Origin: Chloroflexota bacterium
GTDB lineage: Bacteria > Chloroflexota > Anaerolineae > Anaerolineales > UBA11858
Length of the DNA stretch: 8,253 bases
Assembly (NCBI GenBank): GCA_030666985.1
Contig: DAOUWT010000101.1
Coordinates: forward strand, 1-8,253
Reading direction: 5' to 3'
How positions within the stretch are numbered: position 1 is the first letter of the stretch; each line of letters starts with the position of its first letter. Shown in pieces: positions 1 to 6,097 of this stretch. The notes beneath the pieces were generated by a model that saw only the letters and a program-made list of their open reading frames with translations, had not been told where the DNA came from and did no database searches. The position numbers and the translations under genes were made by a program.

Positions 1-277
1 CGCATTTGACACCAAATGTATGGTGAAGGTTTGTAATCATTCACTCCTCGTTGGAGATTGGTGGGAGTGCAGCGGCTGGGGGGTGGTAAAGCCTCGCCCC
101 GGCGTGGTGCCAGTCCCCAAGGTTTGTCCCCGTTTGGGCGTGCGTGCCACCTCTCCCCCTGTCCCCCTCCCCCAAAAATCCACTAAGTTTCTTCTCCCTT
201 GAGCAGCACCAAAGCACTGCGAGGGCACTCGTAAGGAAGTTGGAATATATGGATTCATAATTCTTCTGGAGAGAGCC
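1..277. other. Non-coding stretch upstream of the nusA promoter
   Basis: I see no gene here. The open frames on either strand are short, of biased composition (rich in Gly, Arg, Pro and Thr) and match no family I recognise. In particular there is no RimP-like sequence, although rimP often precedes nusA. A C-rich stretch at about 150-173 contains three runs of five C. A TTGACA hexamer at 6-11 has no -10 box at a normal distance. Confidence 0.6.
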
Positions 278-306
278 TTGCCACTGACCTAATTCCATGC
301 TAGAAT
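278..306 (+). promoter_or_regulatory. Predicted sigma-70-type promoter of the nusA operon
   Basis: TTGCCA at 278-283 matches the -35 consensus at 5 of 6 positions. A 17-bp spacer separates it from TAGAAT at 301-306, which matches the -10 consensus at 5 of 6. The spacer ends in TGC (298-300), giving an extended -10 motif. Transcription would start near 312-314, leaving a leader of about 100 nt before nusA. This is the best promoter-like match I found in the upstream region. It is a prediction from sequence only. Confidence 0.6.
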
Positions 307-330
307 GGGCGGGTAGAGGGCGGTGGCAAT

Positions 331-354
331 ATGGCGGCGGTGAAAAGTGGGTGA
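331..354 (+). CDS. Possible 7-codon leader peptide (MAAVKSG)
   Basis: ATG at 331 opens a frame of seven codons ending in TGA at 352-354. A purine-rich AGAGGG (315-320) lies 10 nt upstream and could serve as a ribosome-binding site. The stop codon falls in the loop of the terminator hairpin (343-368), and the last three sense codons are its 5' arm. A ribosome finishing this ORF would therefore block the hairpin from folding. The ORF is short enough to occur by chance. Its placement is the only argument for it. Confidence 0.3.
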   Translation: MAAVKSG

Positions 355-368
355 CGCCCACTTTTTTT
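343..368 (+). terminator. Intrinsic terminator or attenuator in the nusA leader
   Basis: The 5' arm AAAAGTGGG (343-351) pairs perfectly with CCCACTTTT (357-365) around a 5-nt loop, followed directly by T residues through 368. This is a classic Rho-independent terminator. It lies downstream of the predicted promoter and 48 bp before the nusA start codon, too close to fit a good separate promoter in between. It therefore probably acts as an attenuator of nusA transcription. The alternative is a terminator for a gene lying left of the window. Confidence 0.8.
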
Positions 369-416
369 CATGTCTAGTGCTAATGCCAACCACGGGAACA
401 ATTTGGAGATAAAGTA

Positions 417-2264
417 ATGAAAAGCGAATTTGCATTAGCCTTTAAACAAGTAATTAGTGATAGAGGCTTACCAGAGGAAATTATCCTAGATGCCTTGGAA
501 GAGGCCATGGCTTCTTCTTATCGACGGTCGGTTGGGGCGTCGAATGCGCAGCGTGTGACGGCGGAAGTAGACACAGAGACTGGTGAAGTCGTCATTTATG
601 TAGAGAAAGAAGTCGTCGAAGAAGTTCAGGACGAGCGCACCGAGGTCACGCTGGAAGAAGCCAAGAAGGTGAATGAAGACACAGAGATTGGGGCACTGGA
701 AATGGTAGTAAGCACTCCAGACGGCTTCGGGCGTGTGGCTGCTCAGACTGCCCGGCAGGTGATCCAACAACGCATCCGAGAAGCAGAGCGAGCAGTCCAA
801 TACGATTATTATAGCCAAAAAATAGGCGAAATTGTTACTGGTGTTATTCAATCTGTTCAGCACCATGAGGTTACCATTGGCTTGAGCATCAATGCCGAAG
901 GAAAGATGCCGCGCAGCCATCAAATAGACAAAGAGTATTACCGGGTTCATGATCGAATTCGGGTTTTGCTGCTGGATGTGAAAGAGACCAATGGAGACCC
1001 GAAAATCATCCTGTCTCGCGCTCATCGAGATTTTTTGCGGCGATTGTTGGAAAACGAAGTCCCTGAAATCTATCAAGGCTTTATCGAAATTCGGTCTATC
1101 GCGCGGGAAGCAGGTCATCGCTCTAAAGTTGCGGTGGCCGCCCTCAAGCCCGGGGTGGATCCAGTTGGGGCCTGTGTTGGTATCCGCGGTGTACGCATTC
1201 AGGCCATTGTCCGTGAGTTACATGACGAGAAGATTGATGTCATTGAATGGAACGCTAATGCCGAGGAATATGTTGCTAAAGCACTCAGCCCTGCTCGCGT
1301 GTTGAATGTCTTTCTCGACCAAGAAGCACAAGGCATGCCTACTGCTACAGTTGTAGTTCCCGAAGACCAGTTAAGTTTGGCTATTGGGCGAAGGGGACAA
1401 AATGCTCGTCTGGCTGCAAAGCTAACGGGTTGGCGGATAGATATCAAGAGCCTTGTCGAAGCTGTTTCGGATGCTCTTTATAATCTCCAGAATAATCCGA
1501 GATATGCTTATTTCGCTGATAAAGAAGCTGAGAGTATTTCTACCATTGAAGCCGTAATAGCGAAAAAAGCGGAAGGAAGACCAATTCAACCGGAAGAATA
1601 TCGCGAGTTGCAGCGTTTCACTGAACGGGTTGAAAAAGGTTTCTTGGAACGTCGAGAATCATTGCATGAAAAGCGCGGAGCACGCATCAAAGCCGCTTTG
1701 GAAGCTGTCCCCGCAGATGCTTACGATCTCCCTATGATGACCTTGGGACTCCCTTCCAGAGCTCAAAATGTGTTAGAGGAAGAGGGGTACGAAAATGTTG
1801 GCGATCTTGCTCTCCAAATTTTGCTGGATATGGATGTTATCGAAGAGATTGGGGGGATTGGCTCCTCGTATATGAAGGCTATTGAGGAAGCCCTAGAGAT
1901 AATGATAGGGTACCAACCTCTCCCTCTTGACCTTGAGATAGAAGATACTTTGACCAAGGCGGATGTTGATGAGGCGTTATGGAAAAGAGAGAAAGCAGAA
2001 CCTGAAGAAGACGAAGTAGCAGCGGATGAGGAAGAAGCTTCTGGTGAGGAAGAGAGCCAGAACGAAAATGAAGCTGATGCATCAGATGAAGAAGAGAGCG
2101 CGGTTGAAGACGAAACTGATGCCTTGGGCGAGGAAGAGAATGAGGCCGAAGACGAAGCTGATGTATCGATTGAGGAAAAGAGCGAGTCCGAAGACGAAAC
2201 TGATGTATCGGACGAGGAAGAGAGTGAGGTCGAAAGCGAAGTTGATACGCCAGAAAAGAAGTAG
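417..2264 (+). CDS. nusA: Transcription termination/antitermination protein NusA
   Basis: NusA binds RNA polymerase and nascent RNA and modulates pausing, termination and antitermination. The 615-residue protein has an N-terminal RNA polymerase-binding domain (about 1-125) and an S1 domain (about 137-200). KH1 carries GIRGVR at 255-260, and KH2 carries GRRGQN at 324-329. A helix-hairpin-helix-like segment follows (about 442-500, with EEIGGIG), then a Glu/Asp-rich tail from about 520. The tail makes the protein longer than B. subtilis NusA (about 370 residues), which stops after KH2. The ATG at 417 has GGAG (405-408) 8 nt upstream. It is the first gene of the operon, and a terminator-like attenuator sits in its leader. 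Identity is certain from the S1-KH-KH arrangement; the function of the tail is unknown. Confidence 0.97.
   Translation: MKSEFALAFKQVISDRGLPEEIILDALEEAMASSYRRSVGASNAQRVTAEVDTETGEVVIYVEKEVVEEVQDERTEVTLEEAKKVNEDTEIGALEMVVSTPDGFGRVAAQTARQVIQQRIREAERAVQYDYYSQKIGEIVTGVIQSVQHHEVTIGLSINAEGKMPRSHQIDKEYYRVHDRIRVLLLDVKETNGDPKIILSRAHRDFLRRLLENEVPEIYQGFIEIRSIAREAGHRSKVAVAALKPGVDPVGACVGIRGVRIQAIVRELHDEKIDVIEWNANAEEYVAKALSPARVLNVFLDQEAQGMPTATVVVPEDQLSLAIGRRGQNARLAAKLTGWRIDIKSLVEAVSDALYNLQNNPRYAYFADKEAESISTIEAVIAKKAEGRPIQPEEYRELQRFTERVEKGFLERRESLHEKRGARIKAALEAVPADAYDLPMMTLGLPSRAQNVLEEEGYENVGDLALQILLDMDVIEEIGGIGSSYMKAIEEALEIMIGYQPLPLDLEIEDTLTKADVDEALWKREKAEPEEDEVAADEEEASGEEESQNENEADASDEEESAVEDETDALGEEENEAEDEADVSIEEKSESEDETDVSDEEESEVESEVDTPEKK
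2028..2237 (+). repeat. Five 42-bp coding repeats in the nusA acidic tail
   Basis: NusA residues 538-607 form five consecutive 14-residue units with approximate consensus E-x-D-x-S-x-E-E-E-S-E-x-E-D, corresponding to 42 bp each. A partial sixth unit (EVDTPEKK) ends the protein. Units 2 and 4 begin GAAGCTGATG, and units 3 and 5 begin GAAACTGATG, which hints at an older two-unit duplication. The codons differ between units, so the array is not a very recent expansion. Confidence 0.8.
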
Positions 2265-2290
2265 TAGACTTCTTGGGTAATTTTGTACTT

Positions 2291-2563
2291 ATGAGCCAAA
2301 AACGGAAACACCAGCCCCAGCGCACTTGCATAGGTTGCGGCGAGGTACAATCCAAAGTATCCCTGATCCGAGTTGTACGCACCCCGGAGGGTATTCGAAT
2401 CGATCAGACAGGGAAATTGCCTGGGCGGGGTGCTTACCTCCATCCCCGGCGTACTTGTTGGGAAAAGGGACTTTCTAAAGCGTTGAGCCGGGCCTTGCGA
2501 ACAAGCTTGACCCCTGATGATGGCGAGCGTTTAGAAGTTTTCATGTCAACTTTGCCAGAGTAA
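2291..2563 (+). CDS. rnpM: RNase P modulator RnpM (YlxR family)
   Basis: This is a small basic protein of 90 residues. It has the family signature RTCIGCGE near the N-terminus, followed by the LIRVV strand and GKLPGRGAYLHP with a downstream Cys-Trp. In B. subtilis, YlxR has been renamed RnpM because it binds RNase P RNA and modulates its activity; I infer the same role here from family membership. I chose ATG 2291 because the conserved region starts just after it. An in-frame TTG at 2273 would add six unconserved residues. No strong ribosome-binding site is visible, only a weak GGG at 2275-2277, so translation may be coupled to nusA, which stops 26 bp upstream. The nusA-rnpM-infB order is the standard context. 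Confidence 0.92.
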   Translation: MSQKRKHQPQRTCIGCGEVQSKVSLIRVVRTPEGIRIDQTGKLPGRGAYLHPRRTCWEKGLSKALSRALRTSLTPDDGERLEVFMSTLPE

Positions 2564-2634
2564 GAAATTATTGATTTGCTTTATCCTTTTGAGCAACTTC
2601 ATTGTGGTCGTCGGCGGAAGTTTTTCGGGAGTTT

Positions 2635-2683
2635 GTAGAACGATTTTCAAATCGTTTAGTAGGGCGGGCGACTTGAAAGTCGC
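2635..2683 (+). repeat. REP-like hairpin pair, copy 1
   Basis: GTAG (2635-2638) directly precedes the palindrome AACGATTT-TC-AAATCGTT (2639-2656). A second GTAG (2659-2662) precedes GCGACTT-GA-AAGTCGC (2668-2683) by 5 nt. A GTAG tetranucleotide 5' of an imperfect or perfect hairpin is the hallmark of REP sequences recognised by TnpA-REP (RAYT) enzymes. Both elements face the same way. I see no RAYT gene in this window, so the link is inferred from shape and the tetranucleotide alone. Confidence 0.6.
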
Positions 2684-2718
2684 ATTACGATACCCTCGGA
2701 GGTCTTAGCTAGGGGTTT

Positions 2719-2767
2719 GTAGAACGATTTTCAAATCGTTTAGTAGAGCGGGCGACTTGAAAGTCGC
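2719..2767 (+). repeat. REP-like hairpin pair, copy 2
   Basis: This is the second copy of the hairpin pair. GTAG lies at 2719-2722, followed by the AT-richer palindrome (2723-2740), and a second GTAG at 2743-2746, followed by the GC-richer palindrome (2752-2767). The only change from copy 1 is one base between the second GTAG and its palindrome; all stem bases are identical. Confidence 0.6.
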
Positions 2768-2827
2768 ATTACGATACCCTCGGAGGTCTTAGCTAGGGGG
2801 ATGAATAATTACACGAAGAGGTATTAG

Positions 2828-4633
2828 ATGAGTGAAAACGGGCAGGATTCAAAAATAATTGAACTACCAATCAGTATTACTGTTAGGGAATTGGCGGTGG
2901 TATTAGAAGCTAGTCCCATTGATGTCATTAAGAACTTGATGGCCAATGGCGTGATGGCAAACATCAACCAGGAAATTGATTACGATACAGCTGCAATTGT
3001 TTCAGCAGAAATGGGTTTCGAGCCAATTCCTGAGCAAGTGGAGGAAGAGAAACCGGAAGAAATAGGAGAAATCCCTCTTTGGCGGCAGAAACTAGCTGAA
3101 GAAGACCTGGAAGAATTAGCACAGCGAGCGCCCGTTATTACCATGTTAGGGCATGTTGACCATGGGAAAACATCCCTTTTGGATGTCATTCGCCATACGT
3201 CAGTTGCCTCAGGAGAAGCTGGCGGGATCACCCAACATATTGGTGCTTACCAAACCGTTCACGATGGCCGCGCAATAACCTTCCTGGATACTCCCGGTCA
3301 CGCTGCTTTCACTGCCATGCGTGCTCGCGGCGCTCAAGGAGCCGATATTGTTATTTTGGTTGTTGCTGCCGATGCTGGTGTGATGCCACAAACGAAAGAA
3401 GCCATTTCTCATGCCCGCGCAGCTCAGGTTCCGATGATCGTAGCCCTCAATAAGATAGACAAAGACAATGCTGTTCCCGAACAAGTCAAGCAACAGTTGG
3501 CCGAAGAAGGTCTTGTTCCTGACGATTGGGATGGGGACACCATAGTTGTTCCCCTTTCTGCTACAGAGAAAGAGGGTATAGAAGATATATTGGAAGCCAT
3601 TCTCTTGGTTGCCGATGATATGGATATCTTAGCCAACCCCCAGGGTGAGGTTTTTGGCACAGTGATCGAAGCTAAGGTTAGCAAAAGACAGGGTGTTATG
3701 GCAACACTCCTGGTTCAGAATGGAACTTTGAAAAAAGGCGACACGGTCTTGGCAAACTTATCTTATGGCCGCATCAAAGCCATGTTTGACTTCCGTGGGC
3801 AGAGCATTGAGGAAGCTGGGCCGTCGGTACCGGTTTCTGTGATGGGTTTGAATGAAGTTCCCAAAGCGGGAGACGCTTTCGAAGTTGTAGAAAACGACAA
3901 GGAAGCACGTAGAATCGTCGAAGAGCGGGAGTTGGCCGCTGAAAGGAAAGTTGCAGAAGAGAAAGGAACACTTACCTTGGAACAACTCTTCGCTCGCGTT
4001 CAGACTGGCGAAGTCCAGGAACTGCGCTTGGTGATCAAGGCTGATGTACAAGGCTCCCTCGAACCGATAGTGGCTTCTCTCGAGAATCTGAAAAGTGATG
4101 GTGAACAAGAAATTGGGGTGAAGATCATCCACACTGGAATAGGGCGAGTTACTGAGAACGACATTATGTTAGCCTTGACCTCTGGTGCCATTGTGATTGG
4201 CTTCAATATCGGCCCAGACAACATTGCCAAACGAATGGCCGAAACAGAAGGTATTTCCATTCGCAAATATAAGATCATTTACCATCTGATCGAGGATATC
4301 CAAAAAGCTTTGCGGGGTATGTTAGAACCCGTCAAAAAGAAAATCTTGATTGGCCGGGCGGAAGTCTTAGCTGTTTTCCCATCTGGAAAATACGATCAAG
4401 TAGCGGGATGTCGCATCCAGAAGGGGGAGGTCAGGCGGAATGCTCAAATCCGTGTCATGCGGGACGAAACAATGGTCTACGAAGGCGATATTTCTTCTCT
4501 AAAACACCATAAAGAGGATGTCACTGAAGTTAGAACAGGCTTTGAATGTGGCATCGGCCTGAGAGACTTTTCTGATTTCGAGGTGGGCGACAATTTAGAG
4601 AGTTTTGTGATAGAAGAAGTTACAGAATTCTAG
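2828..4633 (+). CDS. infB: Translation initiation factor IF-2
   Basis: IF2 is a GTPase that brings formyl-Met-tRNA to the 30S subunit and promotes 50S joining. The 601-residue protein has an IF2 N-terminal domain (about 12-62), a short acidic linker and the G domain: G1 GHVDHGKT 108-115, switch-I GGITQHIG 132-139, G3 DTPGH 154-158, G4 NKID 208-211 and G5 SAT 244-246. Beta-barrel domain II, domain III (about 398-490) and the C-terminal initiator-tRNA-binding barrel with its conserved GFECGIGL at 571-578 follow. It lacks the long N-terminal extension of E. coli IF2 and is close in size to the Thermus protein. ATG 2828 has AAGAGG (2816-2821) 6 nt upstream. The gene lies directly after the 84-bp repeat array and is followed by rbfA after 12 bp. 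Confidence 0.97.
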   Translation: MSENGQDSKIIELPISITVRELAVVLEASPIDVIKNLMANGVMANINQEIDYDTAAIVSAEMGFEPIPEQVEEEKPEEIGEIPLWRQKLAEEDLEELAQRAPVITMLGHVDHGKTSLLDVIRHTSVASGEAGGITQHIGAYQTVHDGRAITFLDTPGHAAFTAMRARGAQGADIVILVVAADAGVMPQTKEAISHARAAQVPMIVALNKIDKDNAVPEQVKQQLAEEGLVPDDWDGDTIVVPLSATEKEGIEDILEAILLVADDMDILANPQGEVFGTVIEAKVSKRQGVMATLLVQNGTLKKGDTVLANLSYGRIKAMFDFRGQSIEEAGPSVPVSVMGLNEVPKAGDAFEVVENDKEARRIVEERELAAERKVAEEKGTLTLEQLFARVQTGEVQELRLVIKADVQGSLEPIVASLENLKSDGEQEIGVKIIHTGIGRVTENDIMLALTSGAIVIGFNIGPDNIAKRMAETEGISIRKYKIIYHLIEDIQKALRGMLEPVKKKILIGRAEVLAVFPSGKYDQVAGCRIQKGEVRRNAQIRVMRDETMVYEGDISSLKHHKEDVTEVRTGFECGIGLRDFSDFEVGDNLESFVIEEVTEF

Positions 4634-4645
4634 AACATACAAAAA

Positions 4646-5029
4646 ATGGTTTCTAAAACACGTCTAAAACAAATATCTGACCGTATAAAAGAGGAACTCA
4701 CTATCATTATTTTGTGGGAGGCTTCTGACCCGCGCTTGGAAGGGGCATCTATAACTCATGTTCGAGTTGATCCTGAAATCGCTTTTGCCGATGTGTATGT
4801 CTCAGCCCTCGAAGGGCCAGAACGTTCGGCAGAGATTGTAGCTGGTTTAAAACACGCCCGGGGATACCTGCGTTCTGAACTAGCCCGTCGCCTTTCCCAC
4901 TTACCCCATTTCCCAGAATTGCGTTTTCAATGGGATGATACGTTTGAAAAATCATCCCGCATTGATCAATTAATTGCCGAAATAGAAGCCGGGGAAATTT
5001 CCAAAGAGACCAACGAAGATGATGGATAA
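4646..5029 (+). CDS. rbfA: 30S ribosome-binding factor RbfA
   Basis: RbfA is a small KH-fold protein that binds immature 30S subunits and helps process the 5' end of 16S rRNA. The 127-residue sequence shows the family pattern: a basic N-terminal helix, ASDPRLEGASITHVRV (26-41), a strand with DVYVSA, the ARG helix kink (71-73) in LKHARGYLRSELARRL and then PELRF (90-94). The length is typical. The gene begins 12 bp after the infB stop and ends by overlapping nrnA by 11 bp. The bases before ATG 4646 are A-rich with no Shine-Dalgarno motif, so translation is probably coupled to infB. The start is supported by the conserved N-terminus beginning within the first few residues. Confidence 0.95.
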   Translation: MVSKTRLKQISDRIKEELTIIILWEASDPRLEGASITHVRVDPEIAFADVYVSALEGPERSAEIVAGLKHARGYLRSELARRLSHLPHFPELRFQWDDTFEKSSRIDQLIAEIEAGEISKETNEDDG

Positions 5030-5969
5030 TTCCCCCGTATCTGCTCTGAAAGCGCAAATTGATGCTGCTCATCGTATACTGCTTACTTCTCACATCCGCC
5101 CAGATGGTGATGCAGTAGGCTCCCTTCTAGGTTTGGGCCTCGCCTTGCAAGACATAGGCAAAGAGGTCAACCTGGTTTTGGAAGACGGTGTTCCTGTGAT
5201 ATTTCGTCATTTGCCAGGCAGCGAAGAAATCTACAAAAAACCTATCGGCGTTTACGATTTGACCATTGCCCTAGATTGTTCGGATATCAGCCGCGTGGGG
5301 AATGTCTTGGATGAGCACGGACAAGCAGATATAAACATAGACCATCATCCCACCAACACCTACTTTGGACGCCTGAATTTTGTAGATACAAAAGCCGTAG
5401 CCACGGCAGAAATAATCGTTGATTTGATGTCTGCCTTCGATATCCCATTAACAAAGAATATCGCGGCCTCTTTGCTCACAGGGATTATTATGGATAGTCT
5501 AGGGTTTAGGACCTCCAACATGACCCCGAAGGCTCTTCGCACTGCAGCCACTCTTCACGAAACAGGTGTAGACCTGCCGGGCCTATATCATAAAGTTCTT
5601 TTACAGCATTCTTATGAAGCCATCCGCTATTGGGGAAAAGGACTGTCGAATATTGAGCGCGAAGGACGTTTAATCTGGACAACCCTCTCCCTAGAAGATC
5701 GACGCGAGATTGGATATCCCGGTCGCGATGATGCCGACTTAGTTAACGTGCTTTCGTCGGTAGAAGATATAGATATCTGCGTTATCCTCGTTGAGCAAAG
5801 CGATGGAACCGTGAAGGTCAGTTGGCGTGCTCAACCTGGTTTCGATGTATCCGGAGTCGCCATGCAATTCGATGGAGGCGGGCATAAACCTGCTGCAGGG
5901 GCAACAATTCCCGGCCACCTTGACCATGTTACACGTGATGTCCTCGAAGCAACTCGCAAATTGCTCTAA
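5019..5969 (+). CDS. nrnA: Bifunctional oligoribonuclease/pAp phosphatase NrnA (DHH family)
   Basis: This is a DHH/DHHA1 phosphoesterase of 316 residues that in relatives degrades 2-5 nt RNA fragments and dephosphorylates pAp, using Mn2+. Metal-binding motifs are present in order: HIRPDGDAVGS (25-35), ALDCSD (84-89), NIDHHPTN with the DHH triad (108-110) and GIIMDSLGF (155-163). The C-terminal DHHA1 domain carries the substrate-binding GGGHKPAAG (286-294). The start overlaps the end of rbfA by 11 bp; a second ATG follows immediately at 5022, and either could be used. The overlap implies translational coupling. The position after rbfA and before truB is common in Bacillota and other phyla. NrnA rather than RecJ is indicated by the short length and lack of extra domains. 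Confidence 0.93.
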   Translation: MMDNSPVSALKAQIDAAHRILLTSHIRPDGDAVGSLLGLGLALQDIGKEVNLVLEDGVPVIFRHLPGSEEIYKKPIGVYDLTIALDCSDISRVGNVLDEHGQADINIDHHPTNTYFGRLNFVDTKAVATAEIIVDLMSAFDIPLTKNIAASLLTGIIMDSLGFRTSNMTPKALRTAATLHETGVDLPGLYHKVLLQHSYEAIRYWGKGLSNIEREGRLIWTTLSLEDRREIGYPGRDDADLVNVLSSVEDIDICVILVEQSDGTVKVSWRAQPGFDVSGVAMQFDGGGHKPAAGATIPGHLDHVTRDVLEATRKLL

Positions 5970-5978
5970 AATCATTCA

Positions 5979-6055
5979 TGGTGCGTGTTTCGTGTTCCGT
6001 GGAGCGTGTTTCGAGTTTCGAGTTCCGTGTTGAAGAGATACCGCACCACGTACCA
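5979..6055. repeat. Inverted repeat flanking the nrnA-truB heptad array
   Basis: TGGTGCGTG (5979-5987) can pair with CACGTACCA (6047-6055): nine pairs including one G-U wobble. The arms enclose the 7-bp repeat array at 5984-6032, and the left arm overlaps the first unit. The stem is not followed by a T-run, so it is not an ordinary terminator. The spacer (5970-6097) also holds an AT-rich TATAAC at 6062-6067 without a good -35 box. Confidence 0.4.
5984..6032 (+). repeat. Array of seven 7-bp repeats, consensus CGTGTTT
   Basis: Seven consecutive heptamers fill 49 bp. Every unit begins CG, and five of the seven begin CGTG. The two exact CGTGTTT units are at 5984 and 6005. Two units have A at position 3, and the others vary only at the last three positions. 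The array lies in the 128-bp nrnA-truB spacer. Confidence 0.8.
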
Positions 6056-6097
6056 CCAATTTATAACCTTTTACCTTTACCGGGGAGATGAAAAATT

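Larger units (their letters stand above)
2631..2799. repeat. 84-bp tandem duplication with REP-like palindromes
   Basis: Two direct copies, 2631-2714 and 2715-2798, match at 83 of 84 positions; the only difference is G2663 versus A2747. The match extends one base more, to 2799. Each copy holds two palindromes and a right-hand segment ending TCTTAGCTAGGGG. The array fills most of the rnpM-infB spacer (2564-2827), where ylxQ is found in many bacteria. No promoter or gene is convincing elsewhere in the spacer (2564-2630 and 2800-2827). The near-identity of the copies indicates recent duplication or homogenisation. Confidence 0.95.

Noticed and set aside
6..37. Promoter built on TTGACA at 6-11
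   Set aside because: The nearest -10-like hexamer, TGTAAT at 32-37, gives a 20-bp spacer, which is too long. The 278-306 candidate is better in spacing and has an extended -10.
150..173. G-quadruplex on the minus strand
   Set aside because: There are only three G5 runs and no fourth run of three or more nearby, so a stable three-layer quadruplex is not supported.
41..361. Minus-strand open frame of 106 codons upstream of nusA
   Set aside because: The composition is low-complexity and resembles no protein family. It overlaps the promoter and terminator, and an overlapping frame reads similarly, as expected for GC-skewed non-coding DNA.
2273..2290. TTG 2273 as the start of rnpM
   Set aside because: It adds six residues outside the conserved family region, and ATG 2291 lies just before the conserved part.
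1763..2443. Minus-strand open frame of 226 codons opposite the end of nusA and start of rnpM
   Set aside because: Its long Ser-rich stretch is the complement of the GAA/GAG-rich acidic tail of nusA, and the rest lies opposite conserved NusA and RnpM coding sequence.
2631..2799. CRISPR array
   Set aside because: Only two direct copies exist, they are contiguous without distinct spacers, and the internal palindromes fit REP-like elements better.
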